Positions 1 to 12,247 of a stretch of DNA of 64,000 nucleotides are shown one piece after another (position 1 is the first letter of the stretch; each line of letters starts with the position of its first letter). This stretch comes from Mesocentrotus franciscanus (taxonomy: Eukaryota; Echinodermata; Echinoidea; Camarodonta; Strongylocentrotidae): the NCBI GenBank assembly GCA_037976565.1, contig CP137682.1, positions 785,867 through 849,866 on the forward strand. Reading direction: 5' to 3'. Position numbers and translations under genes: made by a program. The notes under the pieces were generated by a model. The model worked only from the letters and a program-made list of their open reading frames with translations, made no database searches and was not told where the DNA came from.

Positions 1-148
1 CCATACGTATAGGGATTACAACTTTCAAAAAATCATAACTTTCTTATATTTAGTCAGATTTAATTGAAACGTTCAACAGTTTGCTTCTCTGATTTTTCTG
101 CTTTCTTTTAGAGTAGTTGTCTATTTGGGTTTGATTTCCCTTTAAAAT
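1..148. repeat. Truncated foldback element, right half
   Basis: The first ~148 bases match 3306-3452, the right half of the foldback element at 2872-3452, with scattered differences. The match ends at the same terminal motif (tttccctttaa). The rest of this copy lies left of the window. Confidence 0.7.
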
Positions 149-233
149 ATGTGCTGTCTCTCCGACATTTTATTTTATTTCTTTATTTATTTATAGATTT
201 TTTTTTTTAATTCATTTTATTCTATAAATATAT

Positions 234-236
234 ATT

Positions 237-270
<34 letters not shown>

Positions 271-272
271 TA
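234..272. repeat. (TA)n(CA)n microsatellite
   Basis: Uninterrupted TA dinucleotides pass directly into CA dinucleotides. Confidence 0.85.
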
Positions 273-376
273 TAGGCTGATTTTGCTTCAAATCAGGGAT
301 AATAGAAATATGATGATAGCCTTTCTTATCACGCTTATTAATTGTTTTTTTTTATATATAAACTTGATCATAACAG

Positions 377-501
377 GTAACAAGACGTGTGACCGGCTTG
401 ACGGGTTATCTAGCCGACGACAAAGGAGAGGGGGAAAAGGTGTTACAAACCCCAGTTATATACAAGCAAGGCATCGGAAAGAAGATTTACTTCATGCCAA
501 G
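377..501 (+). CDS. Possible isolated coding exon of unknown gene
   Basis: Directly after a good acceptor (cataacag) the sequence stays open for about 44 codons. A stop lies just upstream of the acceptor in the same frame. The peptide reads VTRRVTGLTGYLADDKGEGE and continues with an LQTPVIYKQGIGKKIYF segment, which looks like ordinary globular protein. A GT follows the last AG (aag|gtatcc, a weak donor). I do not recognise the family and see no partner exon. It could belong to a gene extending left of the window or be chance. Confidence 0.3.
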
Positions 502-2871
502 GTATCCGCCTCGTTCTTAAGCCGCATGCAGCTTGACTCACCAACCTCGTTCTGATGCCGCATGCAGCTTGACTCACCTGCCGGGCCCATCATTAGAACC
601 ACACGGCCAGTGTTCAACCCATAGCGAATGACTTTTAGATTGTCTTGTCAGACTCTATCATGCATTATTTGGAAATAAATAGAATATAGTGAAAAATAGC
701 CTCTTTTTTGTCGATCGGGGTGACACGAAACTGGTAGATTCAATCACTTTCAGACCAGTGTCAGACAGATGATTTGCTGACTCGATATTTGTTTCGGTAG
801 TAACCTTTGAACCAAAGCAAGACGGTGAAACGCCCACAGATGGCCTGAGCGCCTGGGCCAATGCCTCACTACAGCTTTGTGATGTATAAACTATTCATTG
901 TTGGTACATGTATCATTAATAATGCATGTGATAATGGGCGAAAGGCCAAAAGCTATATACGAAAAAATTGAAACCAGTAATAGTGAATTGGAGCTCTTAA
1001 GGATCTTAATTATATGTATTTTGATTATTATAAACATACAGGTAAATATATTATCTAAGAATATAAGAATTAATATGAAAATAAAAATAAATGAATGTAT
1101 ATAACTCCCATTGATAGTTATATGAGAATATTACACAAAAGTTTAGCCAATTCACATACGTACGGATTGACTTTTTCATGTTCTTACTCCGAATTATAGA
1201 ATGTTCTCTTCCTGACTAATAATAGAAAAACAAAATCATCCATCATCTGTATTTTTTTTCTTCAAAATCTACTTCGAATAGTACAGGCGATTTAAGGTTA
1301 TTTTGATCTCTAAAAATTAGAATGTTACTTAATTGTTGTTTAAAATTCTATTTCTATGTTTATTTGTACTCTGTTCGTCAACAAAATTATAACGTAGTGC
1401 TCAACTTTGCGTTGTACATTCTGTTATTGGCGATGTATCTTTATTTTCTTTCACCGTAGGCTTATGGAAGCATTATGTAGTTACCTGATTGTACTATATA
1501 CTAACCAGTCTAAACTGACATACTCTTTCCTTTTGTTATTTCGTATTTTACCAATTTGATAGCTCATGTCCATACTACTATGCACATGTACCTGAAGATG
1601 TGGCTTGGGTTTCCTTATTGTATTACGTGTAAGTGCTTCGTATGTTTTTTCCGTGTATCTAATGTTCATCATATTTTCAATATGCTAGTGTAATTTTTGT
1701 TTAAAGGTATTATGTTCCATTTGCAGGCCAAAAAAATGAAAAGGATAAATTCCAACGGCATTTGAAAGATAATACTAATTTAGAACTTCCCTAAAAAAAG
1801 GGGGCTTGAAAATGTGTTTAAGCGGGAAAATAACGACTATCAGTTGTCGAATCGACTTAAGTGCTACCAAGACAATAAGTAATAGTCTGATTTTAGACCA
1901 TTGTACCGAATGGTCGTACGTTTTTTGCTGCGCAAAGATTCAATCAGTTTAATTTTGGCCATTACAAGAAGTGGGTTATTGATGTAGACAAATGCTCATG
2001 TACCCTTCACAGCTCATTGTATGTATGTTATTACCAAAGATGAAAAAAGCCAGTCAGTCACTCAATAGTGTCTGACAGTGAAGTCTAGCAAGTAAACGGG
2101 TTTCCTTGCATAATTTGAATATCAGGACACTGCTAACGTTTAAATTCCACAGATTTCATGCAATCGAAACCGGGCTGACCAGATTAAACGTTAAAAAAAC
2201 AGAAATACGAAGTTGAAAACCATCTAGAGACTCCTAATAAATTGCGATACTGGTGAATTGATTATATTTCTACAATTTTTTTAATTTCAGTTTTCTTAAC
2301 GGATAACTGAGTTTTCTTATATTATAACGAAGATATGGCGTATATATTCAGTACTGAATGAACGCCATAAAACTAATAAGAACAACAAAAACAACTTAAA
2401 TTTCACAGATAGGACATCAGGACATATTCATAATTCCTGCAAAGTTCTACAGAATTTGATGTTGGCTGCAAAAGGGACATAGTATATTTAACATTGTAAC
2501 ATTAATTAATTTTTGTATCTATTTGTTCTATTGGAAGTGGGGTTTTTTTAAAACTATTTGTTGTATGTCCTTAGTCAGGACCATGATGAAAAACATCTAT
2601 GCTAATCGTGTTTTTATCCTGTATAAATATGGTTCACTAAATATAATACGTAAGTAAATAAATAAAGATGTAAGCGTGTCTTCTATTAATCTTGTTCTTT
2701 CTCTATGGTCTTACAATCATCTCTTCGTCCCATCTTGATCTATATCAGTAAATATCACCCTTTACTTCTTTCATTCTCTCTATCCACTTATCCTGTAACC
2801 TACGCCTTCTTCAAATCTGTTGTGTTGTAAATGCAAGTAAATCTAGTAGAATTCTTGCAGTGGGGTAGAAT
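502..2871. other. No gene recognised
   Basis: AT-rich DNA. The only structure I see is a short imperfect duplication of a ccgcatgcagcttgactcac motif near 515-580. The short ORFs here have no exon-like borders or recognisable motifs. Confidence 0.5.
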
Positions 2872-3452
2872 AGTTAAAGGGCAATCCAACCCTTGTAATA
2901 AGTTGATTTGTATGAAAGCAGAAAAATAACAGAAACAGAATGGCAGAAGTTTGAAATGAATCGGACCAATAGTAAGGAAGTTATGAATGTTTGAAATATG
3001 AGATCACTAAGTCTATGCGAATCTCAAATTGGTAGTTCCGTCAGTGGATTTTGACGTAGGACGTGGATAGCTCTCTCATTTACCGCCGTATACAAAAATA
3101 TCATTAATTTCTGTAAGTTCCTTCTCCCTTGGGGCACTTCTCAAAATATATTATAGATAGCATATTATTATAGGTCCTCTAAAAAGAATAGACCCCCTTG
3201 AGCAATGAATTTTTGAAAATTTTAGTCATTTTATATGTTGGAACAGATGGGAAAGTAGTCCGGCACTACATCACATTGACATAACCGATTCAGCCAATTT
3301 GAAGTGCCCATACATATAGTGATTACAACTTTCAAAAATTCATAACTTTCTTATATTTAATCAGATTTGATTGAAACTTTCATCAGTTTGCTTCTCTGAT
3401 TTTTCTGCTTTCTTTTAGAGTAGTTGTCTATTTGGGTTGGATTTCCCTTTAA
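2872..3452. mobile_element. Long-TIR foldback element (MITE-like)
   Basis: The left end (ttaaagggcaatccaaccc) is the near-exact reverse complement of the right end (gggttggatttccctttaa). Imperfect inverted similarity continues inward, including gaaagcagaaaaat and aagttatgaat blocks. No ORF inside. A related right half is at 1-148 and a more diverged relative at about 53416-53971. Likely a non-autonomous DNA element; the superfamily is not determined. Confidence 0.7.
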
Positions 3453-3569
3453 GATCTCCTATACGTTTGCAATCTTAATCACCACCATGGGTGTCGATCA
3501 CGGGGGGGGGGTGGCCTGTACAATCATCCCCCAATAATTCACCATCAAAAAAAAAAAAAAAGGGAATCT

Positions 3570-3960
3570 GCACCCAAGAAGCATATGGGACCCATATGGG
3601 TAAACCCATATAAGACAGATGGGACCCAGATGGGACCCATACCAAACTGGGCCCAAATGGGTATGCCCAGCTTAATCCCATCTGGTACCCATATTGATTA
3701 ACCCAGATATATCCCATGTGGGTTAACCCAGATTTTCCCCATGTGTTACCCATACGGCCATATTCATATTCTACCCATATGTGTACGCCCAGCTCATTCC
3801 CATCTGGAACCCATAAGGGCTGGCCCAGATAGATCCCATATGGGTTACTAAAATTGGCTCCATATGGGATACATTATATGGGTTCCATTTAATAGCCCAG
3901 ATGGCACAAGTGACCCAGATCATCCCCATATGGGCCCCATATGGGCTTGCTACCTGGGAA
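3570..3960. repeat. CCCATATGGG-type degenerate satellite
   Basis: Dense degenerate repeats of cccatatggg, cccagatggg and acccatatggg. The core is self-complementary, so both strands read alike and the ORFs here translate to repetitive G/W/Y/P strings. It is followed by a purine-rich tract (3958-4035). Confidence 0.75.
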
Positions 3961-6409
3961 AAAGGGAAAAGGGGAAGAAACGGGCAGAAGAAAAAGGAAG
4001 GGGAAGGGAAAAGGAAGAAAGACAAGAGAAAGAGGGACATTCCAGCATTTCCTTCAGGGAACTGATGTGAATGGGCAATGAAAAAGAGGTTGACTTTAAA
4101 GTAACCTACAATGAAATATTGCTCATGTTTATTTCTTACAATGTCAAAATTACTTTACGGGATCCCCTCCCTAAAAAGCTTAGGCATGGGTGATGGTAGG
4201 TATGAGGTTAATGCATGATCAGGAATTAGTTGAGTGGATGGAAAAGAAGTGAGAAATAAGCTGAAAGAAACATGGAAAATTGCCATGGAATGATGGAAGG
4301 CAATGTGAGACAGGCCCAACATGTTCTAAAACAAGTAATAATATTCAAAAATAGTCTGTTATGATTTCTTTCACCTAGGAGTTCTTCAAAAACTAATTAA
4401 AAACGAGTAAATAATCAATGCCACATTATTGACAGGGCTTAAAAGGAAATTGAAAAGAAAAACAAGAAACAAAAAGGATTGAATGAAATTTGGGACTTTT
4501 TGTTTATAACACACTTCCAATAATAATGCACACTTCTTAGACTGGTTATAGTTTTTAAAAAAATAGTGCTCTGGTCAGGGCCTTAGGGGAATATTATGCT
4601 TATATTTTAGAGCGTATCTGGTATGATAAGTATATCTGGGTGAAGAAGGAGATAATGGAAGTTTGTTGTTTGGTAATTGGAACGTAGTTGGAGTGGAAAT
4701 TTTCTGTCATTTTGAGAACCAAATTTTGCATCAGTGATATTCTGTTTCATTGAATTGAGTTTCCCGCAGAGAGGATTCAGTTGGTTTAATTAAAGAAGGA
4801 AGAGAGTCAAATGAAGAACCAAAAGCAATATGTTTTTCATTTACTAATGAGATCTATGTTTAAAGACATCAATATTCATAAAATTAATGTAACATAATAC
4901 TTTCACAAGTTGATATCCCTCACCATTGGATTTTTTTTTGGTAATGTCTAAATTTCGTTAAAAAATAGATGATATCAGTCTGGTAGGCCTACACTGCAGG
5001 CAAGAGTCAGGCCTAACATTTAGCATGTTAATAATTTTTTACCACTCTATGGCACTCGTATATTCTCTGAAATTTTATCTTTTATATTGAGGGTGACTTG
5101 AAAAAGTTAATAACTTGGAAGGGAGGGGGTGCAACCTGCCACACGCTTCTACCTCTTGGTTGCTTTGATCCATTGCCGAATATATTTTGGCACCTATCAT
5201 CCCCCCAACCACGGATACAAATCGACACCCCTGATCACCACTTGTTCATTTGTCTTGTTTTTACACTAACTTGTTACTCTCTGTGGGGGTATTATTCATA
5301 GTTTATAATTATGTACATTAATTTCTGCAGCCATGTACGTTTTATGTAATGTATTTTATATTGGTGAGTGAAATTAATGAATCTGACTCTGAATCTGAAT
5401 CTATTATTTTGGCATGGTGGGATGTCGCTGTTCATGGTTCGGCAAGGCCAAAGTAAGTTCTATATTGGGTTTCTCTCATATAATTATGTTACCAAGTATT
5501 AGATAATTTTTCGGGGAAGTATAAACATAAATCGACATCAAAATTTGCATTTCATCTCTTTGGTCTGATACAATCTCTACATGAGCTATCAAGTTTGTAA
5601 AATAAGGAGACATGCAATCTAAAATCATGGATATGGTCGATAAAGTATGGGACGAAATAGGCCTAGCTTAGACTTTCCTTAATTACATTTAGCCTAAAAA
5701 GAACATAATTGATGGAGGCCTATACATCTGTCAAGATATCAATATAGGATTTCCCGTCCATTCAAATACTTGTTTTCATTCAAATTCGTCTTTGTGCATT
5801 TCAATCTCGTCCTAGGAATCCGGGATCGTGCAAAATATGTCAATGTTAGTCATTTGTCATACACGGTTTCAATGGTCAATCAGTTTTAACACTTGCCCAT
5901 ACATTTCGTCAGATTTCACTCGAATTTGTCTCACCTGGCGGTCCGCTGCACTATAATGTATCACTCAAATTAATCTGTGTGCATGCTATCAATGATGTCA
6001 AGAGAGTTTCACACAAAGTCGTCGCATAGACAAGACCTCGACCTTATAACGAACGAGTGACAAATTTGAACGTCGCTTTGACAAAATATACTGCAAAATG
6101 ACGTAACGATTTTGTGCAATATTGTACGTTAAGGCAGCCGAACTTGATTTGACTCTGACGAAGTTGGATGCAAAAAGATGAAATTGATTGGACAAATTAG
6201 TTCGAAAATGAATGACCAAATAAGAAATCGACTATGACTATGAGATGTGCAAGATTAGGATTTTTTGGGACTAAATTAAAAGAAAAAAATATGAAATTGA
6301 ATGATTTTTTTTTTAAAGGGTTAAAATGGACGTAAAACCTACAAAAGCAAGCTTAGGCCTAATGCAAGGGGGCTTTTTTACGGAGGGGAGGGGACATGAG
6401 GGGGGGGAT
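3961..6409. other. No gene recognised
   Basis: AT-rich sequence beginning with a purine-rich tract of GGAAAAGG type. No exon-like ORF, RNA gene or clear transposon end was seen. Confidence 0.45.
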
Positions 6410-6665
6410 CCATGATTATTTCGTTCCCTCGCAATAATTATTTTGTTCCCTCACAATATTATTCCGTTCCCTCGCAATATTATTCCGTTCCCTCGCAATA
6501 TTATTCCGTTCCCTCGCAATATTATTTCGTTCCCTAGCAATAATTATTTCGTTCCCTCGCAATGTTATTTCGTTCCCCCGCAATAATTATTACGTTCCCT
6601 CGCAATGTTAATTCGTTCTCTCGCAATATTATTTCGTTCCCTCGCAATAATTATTTCGTTCCCCT
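6410..6665. repeat. Minisatellite, ~20-24 base unit
   Basis: About a dozen tandem copies of a unit like tatttcgttccctcgcaata, with units differing by two to four bases in length. The block is flanked by gggggggatcc on the left and cccctggatcc on the right, so it may sit inside a larger element with inverted ends. Confidence 0.85.
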
Positions 6666-7869
6666 GTGCCCCTCCCCTGGATCCGCCAATGCTACTGATC
6701 CCCCTTTTATTTTTAAGAGTACTGTGCTCCTACACCCTTTCTTCTCCCTTTCCCCGCCCGTTATGGCACTATGCCCCAAGCCTCTCACACACACTGTTGA
6801 TAATGTGCCCCCTTTCTTGGGTACAGTACTATACTCCTAGTATAGCTGCACCGTGACCATTTTGGTGACTGCATATGTGCCCCTCTGTAATGTACGTACC
6901 TAGCTTCGCTCCCTTGGGCCCCCTGGTCCCTTTTAAAAATATTTATGATAGTGTGCTCGATCCCTGCCTTACGGGCCTAGCAGGGTGCTGAACCCGTCAC
7001 CCCATGAACTTTATTATTTAGCGATAGAATACCATATACGTGTATTATTATTATGGTTTCGAAGGAATCATATAATTATATCCTAATCTAAGCTTAGTGG
7101 AGGATTACACTTTGCATGCAAACATCATCTTCATCATGTCAATCTACTGAATTGAATCTTTACGTTGAAGTTTGAAGGCATGAAGTATAAATGATAATTT
7201 GTAATATTTTTTTTTTACTTCATAATATATTTTAAATATTAATAAATATTTTTGTGACAAGATTTCAATACAATAATGTTATTAAATGGATAAAAATAAA
7301 CATAATATACTGAGATCTGTTGATTACTCAAATTGGCAATAACGAGAAATACTCCATTGGAAACGGTACGCCGTTTGATTGTAACACAAGTTTTTGCGTG
7401 TTTTGACAATTTTTTTCGAATAGGTAAGTAAGTTTGTGGATTTTTTAATTGTTATTTTTTATTACCTTCTTTTCCTACAAGACGTGCAATAATATTCACA
7501 TTTGAATTTGTTTCAAAATGGCCACATAAACAATGCATTTTGACATATTTACTGGACGCCAGACGCGAAGCCGAGTTCAACACTGCACTGCACTGTCTAC
7601 AGCTTACATTTACAACCGGTATGTGGGATGCTAGGCCTAGGCTGCGGCGCGCGCCGGGCGACGGCCCAGCCGTCGGGATGGTAAAGGGGTAGGCCTAGGT
7701 AACTAGGTACCACCCGTGAAGCCATCTACTGAATTAGCCTAAGTAAGGGCTTAAAAATATATGATTGAAAAGAATAAAACATTACCAAAATACAGGGACT
7801 TACTTTCACTTGTTTCAGCTTATCCGTCCGTTTTCTTGAAAAAAGTGTGCGCAATGAATTAGTCATGAA
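6666..7869. other. No gene recognised; GC-rich hairpin near 7645-7680
   Basis: Mostly AT-rich. A short GC-rich island contains cgacggcccagccgtcg, which can form a hairpin, next to ggcgcgcgcc. No coding exon was found. Confidence 0.4.
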
Positions 7870-8282
7870 TTGTCATGTTTTGTCATGAATATGACCAACA
7901 TTGCAACAAGACTCAAGAGGAAGAAGCTGAGATTCCCCTATACTCTTCATACCCAAAACCTGGATCCAGTTGAACATCACCAATACCTAGTTGGAGTCTT
8001 CCTAACCCACAAATACAAGTGGGATTTCCAGTATGCTCACATTACCAAGAAGGCTAACAGGGTTCTGGGAATGCTAAGGCGGAATCTTAGAGGTTGTTCG
8101 AGAACCATCAAGAGCACTGCCTATCTTGCATTAGTAAGACCTCATCTAGAATATGCAGCTAGTGTCTATGACCCTTATGAAGCCAAGTACATCAAGCAGC
8201 TGGAAATGGTCCAACGGCGTGCTGCCAGATTCGTCTGCAACAACTATAGTCAACGTGCTAGCGTCACTGACATGTTAAGGGA
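7870..8282 (+). mobile_element. LINE reverse-transcriptase C-terminal part, 5' piece
   Basis: The translation carries the region downstream of the catalytic core in non-LTR retrotransposon reverse transcriptases: VEHHQYLVGVFLTH, a run of LGMLRRNLRGC, then LVRPHLEYAASVYDPY and LEMVQRRAARFVCNNY. It is 5' truncated (no catalytic domain upstream). The frame continues at 12248-12518 across the inserted element, so this is the left half of one retroposon copy. The family is probably CR1/L2/Jockey-like; I cannot place it more exactly. Confidence 0.85.
8274..8282. repeat. 9-base target-site duplication, left copy
   Basis: GTTAAGGGA abuts the left end of the inserted element. The identical 9-mer is at 12248-12256. 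Confidence 0.8.
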
Positions 8283-8855
8283 GGGGTCCAGACAACTCGC
8301 CACAAAGACAGCTCGCCACAAGACATCTCGCCACAATAGCGGGGAAAACTCGCCTGTGGCGAGTTGTCCAGTGTGGGGTGCTTTTTGGGACAACTCACCA
8401 CACTTTTTCCCCCTCATGATTTCTAGATCTAAATTCCCTCACCTTAGATGAAATTGTCATTGTATGTATTCATTATGCTTTTATAAACACAGTCACGACA
8501 GGAAGCATGGAAATTGTGAGTATTTTGAGGGCTGTTCTAAAGAATAAAGCCGATTTACCTTGCAACAAGAATATATTTTTGACAAACCGAAGGCGTACGT
8601 TCGCGGATAACTTTTCGGTATTTAACTTCATTTTCTGCCTCAGAAAACTTTTTAATGGTAGGAATATGCTGTTAGTTATCTTTACATTCCAATATTACCT
8701 TTCCTCTACCCCAGCGGAATTATCGCTTGCCTCAAGTTTATTAGTAGACATAAAAACTTTTAAGATCGTGCATTCGCTCCCCTTCGACTTTCGCTGTGGA
8801 CTGCGAGTGTGAGCTCTCCGTACCGGTACCGTGTGTGTGCCTGGCCGGAAGCTTC
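8283..8855 (+). repeat. Left terminal inverted repeat of MULE-type element
   Basis: Reverse complement of 11672-12247. It starts with tandem tcgccacaa motifs and ends near the sequence ggtaccgtgtgtgtgcctgg. Confidence 0.8.
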
Positions 8856-8934
8856 CCTGCCCGCAGCCGCGGCTGTCCAGACTGATGATGATTGGAGTGA
8901 CATCCGCCCGTTCAATGCCCACACTTCGCCACTT

Positions 8935-9611
8935 TTTCAACAATTAAAGCTTCTAAATGTTTATGATATAAATAATTGTAATATTGCTATATTAATGTTT
9001 ATCATTGTTCCAATGGTTTATTGCCAAGGTCCATGTCATGTAAATTTACATTCAATTATGAAATACACTCTCATGAAACTCGTAATGCTTGTAATGTTTA
9101 TTTTCCTAAAATCCGTACAAATGTTTTTTTTAATTCTTTTTTTTCTTCAAAGGGCCAGTTTTATGGAAAAATATCCCGTTTAATATGAAAAACTCTAATT
9201 CAATGAATATTTTTAAACGATTGTATAAATCCCATCTTTTATCATTGTATTCAATCTCAAAACTAAATGACGTTACGTTTCAGTTAATTCACTTTTTAAT
9301 GTATTCCCCCTCCCCTTCCCTAATTCTCCTTCCCTTTTTTTCCGTCTTCTTTTGTATTGGTGTTCAGGTTTTCTCTGTTTTCCTTTTCTCAACAATACAG
9401 CGTATATTTTTTAAGGCGGGGTTGACGCTCATAAGGCTAATTGCCCTTTTCGTTAACCCCACATTCCCATAACATTTTGTTTGCTCCTTCCCTTTCATTT
9501 TTCTTGTTATCAATCTTTAATTTATCCGTAGGGTCTATACCATGTTTGTATGTTTTAATATTTTTCATGGAGAATGAAATTAAATAAAATGAATGAATTG
9601 AATTGAATTGA
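8935..9611 (+). mobile_element. Second LINE 3' fragment nested inside the MULE
   Basis: Across several frameshifts the sequence reads like the C-terminus of another non-LTR retrotransposon reverse transcriptase: LKLLNVYDINNCNIAILMF, then GLLPRSM, then a YEIHSHETRN box, then GPVLWKNIPFNMKNSNSMNI and FKRLYKSHLL. It ends in a (TTGAA)n tail at about 9590-9611, as expected for a LINE 3' end. It lies between the two TIRs, so it either jumped in after the MULE or was captured. Confidence 0.7.
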
Positions 9612-9739
9612 ACGTTCCACATCCTCTCGATCTCTATTCTGAGGTCTTGATACTTGAGGTGTTGATGTCATGGCGAACGGTGACCTCGATGATATTTACT
9701 GTGTTGTCCCTGACGACAATGTCTGGCTTGTTGCAGTTA

Positions 9740-9900
9740 TTATTATTACTTTTTATTATTGTTGTCGTCGTCATCGTCATCATCATCACCGTCGTCGTTA
9801 AATTGTCATCATCATCATCATCATCATTATATATTAGTAGTAGTAGTATAGTAAAGTAAAGTAGTAGTAGTAGTAGTAGTAGTAAATTAGTAGTAGTGTT
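9740..9900. repeat. Trinucleotide microsatellites (TCA/TCG and AGT)
   Basis: A (tcatca/gtcgtc)n run is followed by (agt)n repeats, inside the MULE-type element. Confidence 0.85.
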
Positions 9901-10104
9901 GTGATTACCGGTATCTTTTTAGGCTCATTGGTAAAGCTCCTTTGAGCTTATTGGCCCCACCCCACTTCCATATCGTTCCACCGCTCCTGCATGTCATTAA
10001 AGATTTAAGTTGAACTGAAAAATAAGGCTAAACACCCCTTAACAAATCCGGAGAGGGGAGAGAAGAAAAATATGCATCGCCACCACTCTTACACGTAACA
10101 TGCA

Positions 10105-10800
10105 GGCCCCTGGCGGAACGTTTTTGAAGTGGAGTATCAACAATCGGGTAGAGCGATGCGAGCAAAGTGAGTTGAGCGTAAATTGGCGTGGGGTCCAGGG
10201 TGGGGCCCCAGAAGCTCAGGGTTTTAGGTATTTAATTACGGTCAGATGAGCATCCAGGAGCCGCGTTAGGGCCCTTGGTGGGGTCCAGGGGCGGAGCACC
10301 TGTAAGCTCAGGGATTTAGGCATTTGATTAAGCTCAGATGAGCACTATTTTGATACCTCATTTGCGACACTAGCAGGCCAATCGTTCTTTTTTTCTCTTT
10401 CTCTTTAACGTACTTTTTCAAAACCCTGAGTTTCCAGAGACTCTGCCCCTGGATCCCACCAAGGGCCCTAAGGCAGTCCCTGGATGCTCATCTGACTACA
10501 ATTAAATGCCTAAAACCCCGAGCTTTGGGGCTCTGTCCCTGGACCCCACCAAGGGCCCTTAGGCGGTCCCTGGATGCTCATGTGATCGTATTTTTATGCT
10601 TAAAACCCCTGAGCTTCCGGGGATCCGCCCCTGGACCCCACCAGGTGCCCTAAGGCGGGCCCCTGGATGCCGCATCCGACGTACCGTCATTAAATGCCTA
10701 AAACCCCTGAGCTTCATGGGGCTTCGCCCCTTGTCCGGCCCTGCCGGGGCTTTGCCCTTGGACCCTATGCCAATTTACGCTCCACTTGCTTCGCTAGGGA
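10105..10800. mobile_element. GC-rich foldback with internal repeats
   Basis: Begins ggcccctggcggaacgtttttga and contains several direct and inverted copies of a module with gtccaggg, aagctcaggg and a gatgagcatccagg stretch. A related element with similar ends lies at 58621-59221. No coding potential was recognised. Confidence 0.6.
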
Positions 10801-10829
10801 CCGCATGACCGTTACCAAAATCGCGGAAA

Positions 10830-11280
10830 AAGGGGTCAATTGCAAGCAATGTACGCGGACAAAATATTCCTCGAAATAAAGAAAATAGGGGTGCACAGGT
10901 GCACGTCCTCGAAATTGATAAATAGGGGTCAGGAAAAGGGAAAAGAAAACCGGAAGAAGAAGAAAAAAGGTATCAATGTCTTGTCCTTGAATTATGGTAA
11001 AATAGGGGTAAATTTGAGAAATTGTCCTTACAATCTTATAAATAGGGTATTTCAAAGTACGATTTTGTCCTTGTTTTAACGTAAAATAGGGGTTAAAGTT
11101 CACAAAATGCCGGGACAAAATGTTCTTGGAATTGACTGCAAAAGGGGTTATTTGCATTTGTGGTAATTACGGTCATACGTGTCACCCTCTGCGGGGGAAT
11201 GACCCCATAGGCCACCGGGGCTTTGCTCTACTTGATCTTAAATACTTAAGCCCCCCTGGATCCGCCACTGCTGTACTAGT
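10830..11280. repeat. Diverged internal repeats with AATAGGGGT motif
   Basis: Several diverged copies of aaataggggt(c/t) at roughly 40-90 base spacing, each near ttgtccttg-like blocks. Not coding. Confidence 0.4.
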
Positions 11281-11671
11281 GTCATTTCAAGATAATAGTC
11301 TCGGGTGCCGGGGACCTCTAGCGCTGTACCATGTGCCAATAGACAGCATTTTCACACGTGAATAGTCATCACACTTATAACACACAAATGCACACAATCA
11401 TGCCGATAAAACTGTAAGCAAGTTTGACAGTGGACTCACGATTTTAATTTTTAAATTACTCTTTCTAACTTAGGTGAGTTGAAAAAATTGTATTTTACTG
11501 CTATTTAGGTGTCATCAATCGTCACTAGAGTACCGATTTTGAGTGAAATCAGTTTAGTTTTGTACAGTGGTGTTTGAAATGTTGAGATCAATAAAACAGG
11601 TTTTATTACACAGCCAGGATAGCGATGCAGCTGTGTGCCGCCGGGTACCCTTGGCTTTGCGCCAGCCGCCG

Positions 11672-12247
11672 CCAGGCCTTCCGGCCAGGCACACACACGG
11701 TACCGGTACGGGACTAGCTCACACTCGCAGTCCACAGCGAAAGTCGAAGGGGAGCGAATGCACAATCTTAAAAGTTTTTATGTCTACTAATAAACTTGAG
11801 GCAAGCGATAATTCCGCTGGGGTAGAGGAAAGGTAATATTGGAATGTAAAGATAACTAACAGCATATTCCTACCATTAAAAAGTTTTCTGAGGCAGAAAA
11901 TGAAGTTAAATACCGAAAAGTTATCCGGCGAACGTACGCCTTCGGTTTGTCAAAATATATTCTTGTTGCAAGGTAAATCGGCTTTATTCTTTAGAACAGC
12001 CCTCAAAATACTCACAATTTCCATGTTTCCTGTCGTGACTGTGTTTATAAAAGCATAATGAATACATACAATGACAATTTCATCTAAGGTGAGGGATTTT
12101 AGATCTAGAAATCATGAGGGGAAAAAGTGTGGCGAGCTGTCCCAAAAAGCACCCCACCCTGGACAACTCGCCACAGGCGAGTTGTCCCCGCTATTGTGGC
12201 GAGATGTCTTGTGGCGAGCTGTCTTTGTGGCGAGTTGTCTGTAATTC
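11672..12247 (-). repeat. Right terminal inverted repeat of MULE-type element
   Basis: Reverse complement of the left TIR (8283-8855), differing by a few substitutions and single-base indels (for example atccggcgaacg against cgttcgcggat). Confidence 0.8.

Larger units (their letters stand above)
8283..12247. mobile_element. Mutator-like (MULE-type) long-TIR element inserted in a LINE
   Basis: About 3.97 kb bounded by inverted repeats of roughly 575 bases (8283-8855 and 11672-12247) with few differences between arms. It is flanked by a perfect 9-base duplication GTTAAGGGA. Very long TIRs plus a 9-base duplication are typical of Mutator-like elements. Each TIR tip carries clustered copies of a ctcgccacaa motif. 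I see no transposase ORF inside, so it is non-autonomous. It interrupts a LINE ORF, and its interior holds a second LINE fragment (8935-9611), trinucleotide repeats and a GC-rich foldback (10105-10800). Confidence 0.8.

Noticed and set aside
658..861. 67-residue ORF on the - strand with ordinary composition
   Set aside because: No splice borders at its ends, no recognised motif, and no neighbouring exon. Not enough to call a gene.
3475..4070. Several ORFs rich in G, W, Y and P on both strands
   Set aside because: They are translations of the self-complementary CCCATATGGG repeat and the adjoining purine tract, with no independent coding evidence.
8695..8943. Matching ORFs at 8695-8943 (-) and 11567-11836 (+) that share a protein sequence
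   Set aside because: They are the same stretch of the two inverted terminal repeats of the MULE-type element. The shared peptide has no recognised motif.
10765..11157. 130-residue ORF on the - strand inside the MULE-type element
   Set aside because: It spans diverged internal repeats and contains no transposase or other motif.
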